Of a DNA stretch of 54,143 nt, positions 42,969-52,600 are shown piece by piece (position 1 is the first letter of the stretch; the number at the start of each line of letters is the position of its first letter). The stretch is taken from contig CACZZO010000022.1 of NCBI GenBank assembly GCA_902785755.1, positions 1 to 54,143 on the forward strand, read 5' to 3'. The stretch comes from an uncultured Bacteroidia bacterium (GTDB taxonomy: Bacteria > Bacteroidota > Bacteroidia > Bacteroidales > F082). The translations under genes and the position numbers were made by a program. The notes below the pieces were generated by a model. It was not told the DNA's origin, did no database searches, and saw nothing but the letters and a program-made list of their open reading frames with translations.

Positions 42969-43943
42969 TCATTCATCGGTGGTTTTCCAGTGACCAAATA
43001 AAGCCGTGCCTCTCAAAAAATCGGCGATGGGCATGGCTTTTTTGCCGGCTTGTTGGACGATGGTAAGGTGGATGAAACCATCCTTCACGGCGGTTTTGAG
43101 GAAGCTCTTGTTGTCGGTGACGACGGTGCCTATTGGCAAATCGTGCCCGACAAGCTCCATTTCGGAGGAAAAGATTTTCATTTCAATGGTTTCCCCGTTT
43201 TCGGAAACGAGTTGCGTGTGGGCGGCAGGGTAGGGCGAAAGGCCACGGATGTGGTTGTAAACGGTAGTGCAGTCCAAGCTCCAGTCGACGAGGCAAAATG
43301 CTTTCGTGATTTTTGGGGCAGGTTTTAGGGGTTGATTATCAGTCAGTTCTTCCTGCGGTTGGGCGAAAACCTCTCCCATTTCGATTTTCCTGATGGTTTC
43401 AACGACCACTTTGTTGCCGAGAAGCATCAGTTCGTCGTGCAATTCGCCTGCGGTCTCATCGGGACGGATGGCGACCTTCTCGCGCATGATGACGGCTCCC
43501 TTGTCGATTTCCTCGTTGAGGAAGAACGTGGTGAGTCCGGTTTCTTTCTCTCCGTTGATGATGGCGAAATTGATGGGCGCGGCGCCACGGTATTGCGGCA
43601 GCAACGAAGCGTGGAGATTGAAGGTGCCAAGTTCGGGCATCTCCCAAACCACGGAAGGCAACATCCTGAAAGCCACCACGATAAAAAGATTGGCCTGATA
43701 TGATTTCAGTTGCTCCAAAAACACAGGGTCTTTCAGCTTTTCGGGCTGGAGCAGGGGCAAGTTGTGCTCCAAGGCGGTTTTCTTGACGTCGGAATGTTGT
43801 ATTTTCCTTCCGCGACCGGCAGGTTTGTCGGGCATGGTGACCACGACGGCCACCTCATATCCGGCGGCAAGTATGGCTTCCAACTGCGAAGCGGCAAATT
43901 CGGGGGTGCCAAAATAGGCGATTCTGATTCTTTTCTTCATCAT
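42969..43943 (-). CDS. fmt: Methionyl-tRNA formyltransferase
   Basis: With the ATG at 43943 the product has 324 residues; an upstream TTG (43949) falls in the T-tract of the preceding terminator and is rejected. The N-terminal formyltransferase domain (about 1-190) shows IAYFGTPEFAASQLEA, MPDKPAGRGRK and the catalytic FNLHASLLPQYRGAAPINFA block; the C-terminal OB-like domain (about 212-310) contains WSLDCTTVYNHIRGLSPYPA. It formylates initiator Met-tRNA. The gene begins directly after the hairpin at 43956-43979. Confidence 0.95.
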   Translation of the reverse strand: MMKKRIRIAYFGTPEFAASQLEAILAAGYEVAVVVTMPDKPAGRGRKIQHSDVKKTALEHNLPLLQPEKLKDPVFLEQLKSYQANLFIVVAFRMLPSVVWEMPELGTFNLHASLLPQYRGAAPINFAIINGEKETGLTTFFLNEEIDKGAVIMREKVAIRPDETAGELHDELMLLGNKVVVETIRKIEMGEVFAQPQEELTDNQPLKPAPKITKAFCLVDWSLDCTTVYNHIRGLSPYPAAHTQLVSENGETIEMKIFSSEMELVGHDLPIGTVVTDNKSFLKTAVKDGFIHLTIVQQAGKKAMPIADFLRGTALFGHWKTTDE

Positions 43944-43946
43944 TGT

Positions 43947-43979
43947 CAAAAAAAAGCCTGACCCATTCGAAGGCCAGGC
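43947..43979 (-). terminator. Terminator downstream of the TPR-protein gene
   Basis: On the minus strand the stem GCCTGGCC pairs with GGGTCAGGC (43956-43979, one G-U pair) around TTCGAAT, followed by eight or more T (43947-43955). It ends the TPR gene transcript immediately before fmt. Confidence 0.85.
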
Positions 43980-44003
43980 ACACAGAAAACATTAATACTA
44001 TTA

Positions 44004-44741
44004 TTATTTCATTTTCTTTTCGAGGTTGGCAATGTTCTTGCTGATCTCGAAAGCCTCGTTGCTCAGTGGATAATCCTTCTTCAAGGTCGTGTAGGCTTCC
44101 AAAGCCTTGGCGTTGTTGCCCATGATTTCGTGGGTCATGCCCAATTTGACGAGGAACATGGGGGTTGTGAAATCGTTGGGGTTCTTTTTGGTGGCCTTGT
44201 CGTAATAGGAAATGGCGTTTTGCTTGTCGCCGAGTTCAAGGTAGCAGTCGCCGATAAGACCTAAAGCCATAGCAGCCAACACCTTATCGTCGTTGGTGTA
44301 CTTCTTCAGGTATTCGATGGCGTTGTTGTAGTCGCCTTGTTTCAGGTAGCAAAGGCCTGCATAGTAGGCAGCCAACTTGCCAGCCTTGGTCGAGCCGTAA
44401 TCCTTGTAGATGTCGAGGAAGCCAGGCTTTTCGCCGTCGCCGTTCAGGGCAGTGGCGTAGTTTTCGTTTTGCATGTAATATGAAGCGAAGTCAACCGCTT
44501 TTGAGGCTTGCTGCTCAAAGTTGATTTCCTGCGGGAAGCTCAGGTTTTTGGCTGTCTCGTTGCGTTTCTTGTTGTAGTTGGTGATGCCATAGACGGCGAA
44601 TGCAGCTACCAACAGCGCAATAAGGATAATCCACAGGGTTTTCTGGTTGTTTTCAATCCAAAGTTCGGTTTTGCTTAAGGCTTCTTCTACATTCTCGAGC
44701 CTTTCATCTCCTTGTTTTGTTGTCTCTTGTTGTTTTGCCAT
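44004..44741 (-). CDS. Membrane-anchored tetratricopeptide-repeat protein (YfgM-like)
   Basis: The 245-residue protein has a charged N-terminal region (1-32), one membrane helix (about 35-55, TLWIILIALLVAAFAVYGI) and TPR-like helical repeats over about 95-240 (YYAGLCYLKQGDYNNAIEYL, LIGDCYLELGDKQNAISYY, GMTHEIMGNNAKALEAY). The layout is that of YfgM/BamD-type ancillary proteins facing the periplasm, often linked to envelope protein folding. A TACTTTTG element (44763-44770, minus) lies about 20 bases upstream and a terminator follows, so it is a single-gene unit. Confidence 0.85.
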   Translation of the reverse strand: MAKQQETTKQGDERLENVEEALSKTELWIENNQKTLWIILIALLVAAFAVYGITNYNKKRNETAKNLSFPQEINFEQQASKAVDFASYYMQNENYATALNGDGEKPGFLDIYKDYGSTKAGKLAAYYAGLCYLKQGDYNNAIEYLKKYTNDDKVLAAMALGLIGDCYLELGDKQNAISYYDKATKKNPNDFTTPMFLVKLGMTHEIMGNNAKALEAYTTLKKDYPLSNEAFEISKNIANLEKKMK

Positions 44742-44849
44742 AACTGTTCAAAATTTTGCGTGCAAAAGTACGCTTTTTCGACATACCATCGACCATTTTT
44801 TTTCTTTTTTTTCTTTTTTCGTAATTTTGCACCCCATAACACTAAGCCA

Positions 44850-45614
44850 ATGAAGAAATCCATTATATATGACGGGCGCGATTCGAGCGATGCGGAGATG
44901 CGAGAAAACGCCGCTCGCGACGCGGCCATGCTTGAGTTTTTGACGCAGTTCATCACGGACGAGCGTAGGCAACGTTTTGAGGAAGTGCTTGATTTCCGTA
45001 CAAGGCACGTTACGGTCGTCTTGGAGGACATTTTTCAGCCCCACAATGCCAGCGCGGTGTTGCGCACTTGCGACCTTCGGGGCATTCAAGACATCCATAT
45101 TGTGCAGAATGTCAACCATTATGACGTGAATCCCGATGTGGTGTTGGGCAGTACGAAGTGGCTCAACCTTTACCATTACGAGGACAAGGAATTCAACACG
45201 CCGGAGGCTTATTCGCATTTGCGGGAGCAGGGCTACAAGATTGTGGCCACTTGCCCTCATCGCGACGATTTCACTCCCGATACGCTTCCTTTGGACCAGC
45301 CCATCGCCTTGGTTTTCGGGACGGAAAAACTCGGCCTTTCGGACTATGCCGTTGAGAATGCCGACATGCACATTCGTATTCCAATGTTTGGATTTACTGA
45401 GAGTTACAATATCAGCGTTTCGGCGGCTTTGCTGCTTTATTCGCTAACCAACCGACTGCATGATTCCACAGACATTGCTTGGCACCTAACGGAAGAGGAA
45501 CGCGACGAGTTGCGCCTTGTGTGGACACGGCGCACGTTGGGTCGTATTCGCCAATATGAGCGGAAATTCATGGCCTTGCACCCCGAGTTTTTTGTTGGCG
45601 CAAAGGCGCAATAG
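44850..45614 (+). CDS. TrmH/SpoU-family RNA 2'-O-methyltransferase
   Basis: Start at ATG 44850 (254 residues): a TAATTTTG element at 44822-44829 rules out the in-frame extension upstream, which is only a T-rich tract. The SPOUT motifs are present: QPHNASAVLRTCDLRGI (motif 1), IALVFGTEKLGLSD (motif 2) and GFTESYNISVSAALLLYSLT (motif 3, with the usual N-S-A pattern). It most resembles TrmH, which methylates G18 of tRNA, but rRNA methyltransferases of this family cannot be excluded. The C-terminal extension after about 205 is helical and charged. Confidence 0.9.
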   Translation: MKKSIIYDGRDSSDAEMRENAARDAAMLEFLTQFITDERRQRFEEVLDFRTRHVTVVLEDIFQPHNASAVLRTCDLRGIQDIHIVQNVNHYDVNPDVVLGSTKWLNLYHYEDKEFNTPEAYSHLREQGYKIVATCPHRDDFTPDTLPLDQPIALVFGTEKLGLSDYAVENADMHIRIPMFGFTESYNISVSAALLLYSLTNRLHDSTDIAWHLTEEERDELRLVWTRRTLGRIRQYERKFMALHPEFFVGAKAQ

Positions 45615-45679
45615 GATTTATTTTTCACCGTTTCTTCCCTATTAAAGGCAAAAATTCGTATTTTTGCAGCCTAAAATCC

Positions 45680-45964
45680 ATGAGAATGAAAAAACTATTG
45701 ATTGTCTTATTCGCCTTGATGGTTGTTGCATTGTCTTCGTGCAAGAAGACGCGCTATTGCAGATGCACGACCATCCAGAATGAGGAAGTCGTGAACTTGG
45801 GTGAGGATTACTATACGATTGAGGACGGTTCGTCGTGTTCCGACAAGTCGAAAGAAATTGTGGGCTGGGGGCAGGTGATTTGCACCGAAGTTTCTGAATA
45901 TGAAGTGACAGGCCAAAAGCCGAATTGGTGGCAAAACCTGTTTAATAACTCTGTTCCTAAATGA
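45680..45964 (+). CDS. Small cysteine-rich lipoprotein of unknown function
   Basis: The 94-residue product has a lipoprotein signal ending in ALSSC (Cys21). The mature part has further cysteines in KTRYCRCTT, DGSSCSDK and QVICTEV, suggesting disulphides or redox activity. I do not recognise the family; similar small lipoproteins are common in Bacteroidales. The promoter element TATTTTTG (45659-45666) is 13 bases upstream, and the next gene (MauE-thioredoxin fusion) follows after 6 bases, so the lipoprotein may be a redox partner of that membrane protein. This link is inference. Confidence 0.75.
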   Translation: MRMKKLLIVLFALMVVALSSCKKTRYCRCTTIQNEEVVNLGEDYYTIEDGSSCSDKSKEIVGWGQVICTEVSEYEVTGQKPNWWQNLFNNSVPK

Positions 45965-45970
45965 TTTGTT

Positions 45971-46888
45971 ATGTCATTCTTGCTTGGTAGACCGGCCGTT
46001 AAGATTCTGTTGGGACTCTTTTTCCTTGTCTCAGCCGTCCTGAAGTTTTTGGCTATGGACAGCTTCGAGATTTACATTTATAGTTTTCATTTCTTCAGCC
46101 TCAATGCCTCGTTTATGATAGCCCGCTTAGCTATCATTCTTGAGGTGATTCTTGGCATTGGGTTGATTTCCAATACTTTGCATAAGGTTTATTGGTGGGG
46201 GAGTTTGGTCATGCTGACGGGCTACACCTTATTATTATTATACGCGCTATACATCGGGCGCACCGACAGTTGCCATTGTTTTGGCGATTTCATCCAACTC
46301 GACCCCAAGCAAAGCCTCATCAAGAATGGGGTGCTGATATTCATTTTCCTGATGATTTACAATTCGGAGGAATTGGAAACACCTCTACGTTGGCCGTTTT
46401 TTTTCCTCAACATCATGGCTTCTACCATCGCAGTTTTTGTGATTTCGCCGCCCGACAACTATACGCCCAACTACGATCCGGAGCATGTCGTTCAGATGGA
46501 ATTGTTTGAGGAAACATTGAACCAACCTCCTTTTGTCAACATGAATCTTCGGGAAGGGAAGAAGGTACTATGCTTTTTCTCAACAAGTTGCGAGTATTGT
46601 GAGATGGCGGCACGAAAACTTTCGCTCATGCAGCGCTTTTATGGTTTTCCGGCCAAAAACATCACCTGTGTTTTTGTGGGAACCTCGTTGGGTGTGGCTC
46701 GGTTTTACAAGGAAGTGGGGTCGCCAGCCTACCGTTACATACTATGTGATGATATAGTCAAAGTGCTGGAACTCATCGATGGGAATGTCCCCGTCATTGT
46801 TTTTATGGAAAACGGGGAAGTGGTTCACGAATATGGTTTCCGCAACATGAGGGAAGACGAGATCAAGGCGTTTTTTGAAGAAAAATGA
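45971..46888 (+). CDS. MauE/DoxX-type membrane protein fused to a thioredoxin-like domain
   Basis: The 305-residue protein has four membrane helices (about 8-28, 45-65, 73-92, 120-160 region) with the MauE/DoxX pattern (KILLGLFFLVSAVLKFLAMD, GRTDSCHCFGDF including a paired cysteine loop), followed by a thioredoxin-like domain (about 185-305) with FFSTSCEYCEMAARKL containing the CxxC active site CEYC and a cis-proline region GNVPVIVF. Such fusions pass electrons across the membrane to periplasmic thiol proteins. It is cotranscribed with the cysteine-rich lipoprotein. Confidence 0.83.
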   Translation: MSFLLGRPAVKILLGLFFLVSAVLKFLAMDSFEIYIYSFHFFSLNASFMIARLAIILEVILGIGLISNTLHKVYWWGSLVMLTGYTLLLLYALYIGRTDSCHCFGDFIQLDPKQSLIKNGVLIFIFLMIYNSEELETPLRWPFFFLNIMASTIAVFVISPPDNYTPNYDPEHVVQMELFEETLNQPPFVNMNLREGKKVLCFFSTSCEYCEMAARKLSLMQRFYGFPAKNITCVFVGTSLGVARFYKEVGSPAYRYILCDDIVKVLELIDGNVPVIVFMENGEVVHEYGFRNMREDEIKAFFEEK

Positions 46889-47067
46889 TCTTTTAATCCC
46901 ATGTTTTTCAAGGAGTATTGAAATTTTTCCTATTTTTGCAGCCCAATTCCAACCGCCATCCAGAATGATGGCAACATCAGCGGTTTGGGTTGGTAATCAA
47001 AGGTTTAACCTCCTCGCGGCGGGGTTCTGGAACGCTTGCGGGTACAACAAAAACAAAAATTAAAAAA
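46889..47067 (+). promoter_or_regulatory. rpsA promoter element and long structured leader
   Basis: A TATTTTTG element (46931-46938) is followed by about 125 untranslated bases. The leader can fold: AACCGC (46951-46956) pairs with GCGGTT (46980-46985), enclosing CCATC/GATGG (46956-46960, 46967-46971; one base shared). Further GC-rich segments (47010-47035) precede the start. S1 autoregulates its own translation in other bacteria, so a regulatory fold is plausible. Confidence 0.5.
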
Positions 47068-48969
47068 ATGGCAGAAAACGAAAACATCATCAACGAGGCC
47101 ATGCCAGCAGAAGAAAAGCCAGTCGTTGAACAAGCCGCTGAAAAGCCGGTTGAGAAGAAAGTGAAAACCCCAAGACCGAAGCCGGTTCCCGCCGAGGATT
47201 TCGACTGGACCTCTTCGCACAAGAAGTTCGACAACTACACGGCTGACGAGCGCAAGAAACTTGAAGACAAGTATGCAGGCACAATGAACCAAATCGCTGA
47301 CCACGAGGTCATTGAAGGCACTGTGGTGACCATCACCGACCGCGAAGTCGTCGTCAACATTGGTTTCAAGTCGGATGGTGTTATTCCGGTTGCTGAATTC
47401 CGCACCAACCCCAACCTGAAGGTGGGCGACAAGGTGGAAGTCTACGTCGAGAACCAAGAAGGCCCCAACGGCCAACTCGTCCTTTCGCACAAGAAAGCCC
47501 TCATCCTCAAGTCGTGGGATCGCGTCAACGAAGCCTACGAAAGCGGCGAAATCGTCAACGGTTACGTCAAGAGCCGCACCAAGGGTGGCCTCATCGTCGA
47601 AGTGTTCGGCCTCGAAGCCTTCCTGCCCGGTTCGCAAATTGACGTCAAGCCGATTCGCGACTACGACGTATTTGTTGACAGCGTGATGGAATTCAAAGTC
47701 GTGAAGATCAACCAAGAGTTCAAGAACGTGGTTGTTTCTCACAAAGCCCTCATCGAGGACGAACTCGAAGCCCAGAAGGCCGAGATCATCAGCAAACTCG
47801 AGAAGGGTCAAGTCCTCGAAGGCGTGGTCAAGAACATCACCAGCTATGGCGTGTTCATTGACCTCGGTGGCGTCGACGGTCTTATCCACATCACCGACCT
47901 CAGCTGGGGCCGCATTACGCACCCCGAAGAGGTGGTCAAGTTGGACGAGAAGATCAAGGTCGTCATCCTCGACTTCGACGACAACAAGAAGCGTATCGCC
48001 TTGGGTCTCAAGCAGCTCACTCCTCATCCGTGGGATGCCCTCGACACCAACCTCAAGGTGGGCGACACCGTTAAAGGTAAGGTGGTCGTCATCGCCGACT
48101 ACGGCGCATTCGTTGAGATTGCCCCCGGCGTTGAAGGTCTTATCCATGTGTCGGAAATGTCGTGGTCGCAGCACCTCCGCACCGCTCAGGACTTCCTGAA
48201 GGTGGGCGACGAGGTGGAGGCCAAGATCCTCACCCTCGACCGCGAAGAGCGCAAGATGAGCCTCGGCATGAAGCAGTTGATGCCCGACCCGTGGGCCAAC
48301 ATCACCGACCGCTATCCGATTGGTTCGAAGCACACCGCCACCGTGCGCAACTTCACCAACTTCGGCATCTTCGTCGAATTGGAAGAAGGCGTCGATGGCC
48401 TGATTCACATCAGCGACCTCAGCTGGTCGAAGAAAATCAAGCATCCTGCTGAGTTCACCAAGGTTGGCGAAAGCATCGATGTCGTCGTCCTCGACGTCGA
48501 CCAAGAGAACCGCCGCCTCAGCCTCGGCCACAAGCAACTCGAAGAGAATCCTTGGGACGTGTTCGAGACCGTGTTCACCGTCGGCTCGATGCACCAAGGC
48601 ACCGTCATCAGCGCTAACGACAAGGGCGCCGTCGTTTCACTGCCTTACGGCGTGGAAGGCTTCTGCCCGAGCCGCTACATGAAGAAGGAAGACGGCACAA
48701 ACGCCAAGGTGGACGACACCCTCGAGTTCAAGGTCCTTGAATTCAACAAGGAAAGCAAGAAGATTATCCTTGCCCTGCCTAAGGTAGAGGAAGAGAAGGA
48801 ACCCAAGAGCGCAGAAGAGAAGGCCGCCGAAAAGGCAGCCAAGCAAGCCAAGCGTACTGTGAAGGAAATCAATGAAAACATTGAACACAGCACCCTCGGC
48901 GACCTCGAAGTGCTTGCCGGCCTGAAGGAAAACCTTGAGAAGCAAGAGAAAGCCCAGAAAGGCGAATGA
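47068..48969 (+). CDS. rpsA: 30S ribosomal protein S1
   Basis: Start at ATG 47068 (633 residues), chosen over a TTG at 46990 inside the structured leader. After an acidic, low-complexity N-terminal stretch (about 1-45) come six S1 domains, each with its own signature: GTVVTITDREVVVNIGFK, GYVKSRTKGGLIVEVFGLEA, GVVKNITSYGVFIDLGGVDG, GKVVVIADYGAFVEIAPGVE, ATVRNFTNFGIFVELEEGVD and GTVISANDKGAVVSLPYGVE. Domains 3-5 are the most regular. S1 binds mRNA on the small subunit; in Bacteroidota it helps initiation without Shine-Dalgarno sites. Strong preference for C-ending codons fits high expression. Confidence 0.95.
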   Translation: MAENENIINEAMPAEEKPVVEQAAEKPVEKKVKTPRPKPVPAEDFDWTSSHKKFDNYTADERKKLEDKYAGTMNQIADHEVIEGTVVTITDREVVVNIGFKSDGVIPVAEFRTNPNLKVGDKVEVYVENQEGPNGQLVLSHKKALILKSWDRVNEAYESGEIVNGYVKSRTKGGLIVEVFGLEAFLPGSQIDVKPIRDYDVFVDSVMEFKVVKINQEFKNVVVSHKALIEDELEAQKAEIISKLEKGQVLEGVVKNITSYGVFIDLGGVDGLIHITDLSWGRITHPEEVVKLDEKIKVVILDFDDNKKRIALGLKQLTPHPWDALDTNLKVGDTVKGKVVVIADYGAFVEIAPGVEGLIHVSEMSWSQHLRTAQDFLKVGDEVEAKILTLDREERKMSLGMKQLMPDPWANITDRYPIGSKHTATVRNFTNFGIFVELEEGVDGLIHISDLSWSKKIKHPAEFTKVGESIDVVVLDVDQENRRLSLGHKQLEENPWDVFETVFTVGSMHQGTVISANDKGAVVSLPYGVEGFCPSRYMKKEDGTNAKVDDTLEFKVLEFNKESKKIILALPKVEEEKEPKSAEEKAAEKAAKQAKRTVKEINENIEHSTLGDLEVLAGLKENLEKQEKAQKGE

Positions 48970-48991
48970 TTGTTTCAGGTTGCCTGAATGA

Positions 48992-49030
48992 AAAACGACC
49001 GCTCTTTTTTGGGGCGGTCGTTTTGTGTTT
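48992..49030 (+). terminator. Terminator of rpsA
   Basis: An 11-bp perfect stem AAAACGACCGC (48992-49002) and GCGGTCGTTTT (49014-49024), 11-base loop, then a T-rich tail. Confidence 0.9.
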
Positions 49031-49039
49031 TGGATTGGA

Positions 49040-49395
49040 TTAAGGAATCATCTTCCATTCCTCAATCCGCCGTGTTGCGCTGGAGAAGTTCACGCCGATT
49101 TTGTACAGCTTGCGACTGATAATAGTCATCGTTTGACTTCAGCATTTGGAATTCCTAATTGAAATCCATTGAATCTTTGCTCCAATGCCAGCCCTTTAAA
49201 AAGTTCTTTTTTGCCTAAGTAGTAGGCTTCGAGGGTGGAAAGGAACAGACTTTTCCCGAAGCGGCGCGGACGGCTCAGGAAATAGTATTTCCCGCTTTGC
49301 GCCAGTTGGAACACAAAGGCCGTCTTGTCCACATAAACATAGCCGTCTTCGCGGAGGCCTTGGAAATTCTGCAAGCCGATAGGATATTTGGTCAT
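49040..49395 (-). pseudogene. AAA-ATPase / PD-(D/E)XK (DUF1703-type) gene collapsed by internal deletion
   Basis: From ATG 49395 the frame encodes the N-terminus of the predicted AAA-ATPase family: [20 protein letters not shown] and [20 protein letters not shown] (Walker A RRFGKS), then stops at 49126. Immediately after, in another frame, comes the family's usual C-terminus: YKIGVNFSSATRRIEEWK, ending at 49040. The family is about 500-600 residues; here about 80 N-terminal and 25 C-terminal residues remain. An internal deletion with a frameshift is the simplest reading. The longer frame start at 49434 is out of the family pattern. Confidence 0.75.
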
Positions 49396-49473
49396 AGCAC
49401 TCTGAATGTTAGAAATCCAACCGCAAAAATACAATAATTCATCGAATTTGTCATGCCGTTTCGTATTTTCCTC

Positions 49474-49503
49474 TTGACAAAACCGAATAATTCCCTATCT
49501 TTG
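49474..49503 (+). promoter_or_regulatory. Promoter of the giant adhesin gene
   Basis: TTG (within TTGACA, 49474-49476), 19-bp spacer, TATCTTTG (49496-49503). The predicted leader is about 175 bases and contains an in-frame ATG at 49557 and a possible hairpin near 49631-49658 (GCAAAC/GTTTGC). Confidence 0.75.
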
Positions 49504-49685
49504 CACCCACAAAACTTGCTCTTTAACAGTATTCATTCTTTAAAATCAACTTAACGATGACGAACATCTCCATCGAAAAGAAGACGCTGGCCACCGCTAC
49601 CTTGATTTCGGGCGTTGCTGGCTTCAACAGCGCAAACCGTTGCAAACCAAGCGTTTGCAGAAACACCAATTCACGAACCCACAAC

Positions 49686-52600
49686 ATGAAACGGCCTAAG
49701 ACACTCCTCTTGGCCTGCCTCCTCGCGCTGCTCTGCCTCGCCTCAACAGGCCTGGCACGGGCCGAACAAGTGTCCATCGGCGACCCCGAAACGACCTCCA
49801 ACAGCATCTACATCCCGTGGTACTCCAACTATGATTATTCCTACACCCAGCAAATCTACACCGCAGAGGAAATCGGCAGGGCAGGGGTCATCAACTCCCT
49901 CACCGTGTGGCTTTACCATGGGGGCAACTCGAACAACGAACCGCTCCCCACATTCAACATCGACATCTACTTGAAGGAAGTGGACAAGAACTCATTTTCG
50001 GGCACGACGGATTGGGTGTATGTCAGTTCGACGGACAAGGTGTATACCGGCACCCTCACCGTGGCCAACACCACCGCCCGCGCCTTCACCTTCACCTTCG
50101 ACAAGTCTTTCACCTACAGCGGCCAAGGCAACCTGCTCATCGCCTTCGACGACAACACTGGCTCCTACAAGTACGGCTTACGCGGCCTGGTGTTTAGCGG
50201 GTCGAGCGACCCCAACAGGACCATCTATGCCTTTCGCGACGGCACGGACTACAACCCGACGAGCATGGGCGGCGTTACGGCCAACAACACCACATACCAA
50301 AGGAACGTCATCGAACTCGGGATGTACGACGAAAACCTTGCCTACAACCAGTCCATAACCATCGGCGACCTCGCAACGGCCTCCAACAGCCCTCGTTTCC
50401 CGTGGCATTCCAACTATGACTATTCCTACACGCAGCAAATCTACACCGCCGACGAAATCGGCACCTCGGGCACCATCAACGCCGTCACGATGTGGCTGTA
50501 TCATTCGGGCAGCAATCCGCTCCCCACTTTCAACATCGACATCTACATGAAGGAAGTGGACAAGGAAACGTTTTCGGGCAGCAATGACTGGGTGAGCGTG
50601 AGCGCGGACGACAAGGTGTATTGCGGCTCCGTCAAAGTGACCAACACGAACGCGCAAGCCTTCACCTTCACCCTTGCCACGCCCTTCGAATACAGCGGCC
50701 AAGGCAACCTGCTCATCGCCTTCGACGACAACACCGGCTCCTACAAGTACGGCATGAACGGCATGGTGTTTGGCGAATCAAACGACCCCTTCAGGGCCGT
50801 TTATCACTGCCGCGACGGCTCCGACTACGACCCGTTCAACATGACCGGCATCACGTCATTCACCCTTGCCCAAAGGAGCGTCGTCGCGCTGAGCATGACC
50901 GACTGCCCCTCGCTCCCCGGATTGAGCACCGTGACCATCGGAGACCCCGAATCGACGGCCTCCCATTCCGTTCTCCCGATGACCTCGACCTTCAACTATT
51001 CCTACACGCAGCAAATCTTCACTGCCGAGGAGATAGGGACGGCATGCACCGTCAACACCCTCACGATGTGGCTGCGCAACAACTCGACGAACATCCTTCC
51101 CACCTTGGTTTTCGACATCTACATGCGCGAGGTGGACAAGGATGCCTTCACAAGCTTGACTGACTGGGTGAGCGTGAGCGCGACGGACAAGGTGTATTCG
51201 GGTACGCTGACTGTCACCAATCGTGCCTTCCAGTCGTACACCATCACCCTTGACATACCTTTCGAATACAGCGGCGAGGGCAACCTGCTCATCGCCTTCG
51301 ACGAAAACACGGGCTATTGGAAAAGCGGCTTGGAAGGCAAGGTGTCAGGCACGGAGGGCGACCCCATCAGGACCATCTATGCCCGCCGCGACGGCTCCGA
51401 CTACGACCCGCTGAACATAAGCGGCGTTTTGGCCAGCGGCACCCCCTACCAAAGGAATGTCGTTGAACTCGGGATTGACATCCCATGCGCCGCACCCACC
51501 GACTTGGCCATCGACACCCTCGGCTTCACCTTCGCCACCCTCAGTTGGATCGAGAACGGAGAGGCCACCGCATGGCAGATTTGCCTGAACGACGACGAAA
51601 CCAACTTTATTGAGGCCGACAGCAACCCCTTCACCCTCACCGACCTCACGCCCGGAACCACCTACTCCGCCAAGGTGCGCACCTATTGCGACACCACCGA
51701 CCAAAGCGATTGGAGCAACAGCGTTGCCTTCACCACCTTGGATGACTGCCCCGCGCCCGTGGCAACCCTCGGCACGGTGACCGCCACCACCGCCGACCTC
51801 TCATGGACCGCCAGCCTTTGCGAAGGCTACACGGTGAAATACAGGGAAAAATACACCTCAATAATGGGCGACACACTCTTGGAAGAGCATTTCGACGGCA
51901 ACGGCGTGCCCGAAGGCTGGTATTTTCAAGACGGTTTCTCAATAATTTCGCAGACCAACCATGCGGGCATGGCACCAAATGAGGTGAAAATGGATGGAAC
52001 AATGTATCCTGAAACCTTCATTCAAACTCCAGCCATTGATTTGTCAGGCATCAGCCAAGTAAATGTTTCTTGCCGTATTGATGGTTTGGTAATAGGACCA
52101 GCTTATCCTGGCATGTCTGGTTTTGAAATGAGCATATCCACCTCTTCCGACGGCGGCGCAACATGGCATAACGTTTCGCTGGGAACTTTTCTCGCGGGCG
52201 TTTATTCTATCGGTGAAACAATTGCCATCCCCGACATGGGCCAAAGCAATGTCCTGTTCCGTATCAATACGGATTTAAAGGATAGATATATAGTGTTCCT
52301 TGACGACATTGTCATGGTTGGGATGCCCTACGGCGAATGGCAAGACCTACACGTGACTGACACTGCCGTCACCCTCACCGGCCTCAACCCGAATACCGTG
52401 TATGATGTGAAGGTGGTGCCCGATTGCAACGAAAACAAGGAAAGCGAAATAGTGACCTTCACCACTGCCAATCCTTGCGAAACGCCCACCGACCTTACCG
52501 TCGGCAACCTCACCGCCACCACCGCCGAGCTCAGTTGGTACGGCTACAGCCTGACGGGGTATGAGGTGGAATACTACACGACTGCCATCATCGATGAGGT

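Noticed and set aside
47005..48597. Long minus-strand open frame (530 codons) opposite rpsA
   Set aside because: It is a mirror of the biased codon use of rpsA; the plus strand is clearly the six-domain S1 protein.
49523..49807. Minus-strand 94-codon frame as a gene
   Set aside because: It lies antisense to the adhesin leader and signal peptide and its translation has no protein-like features.
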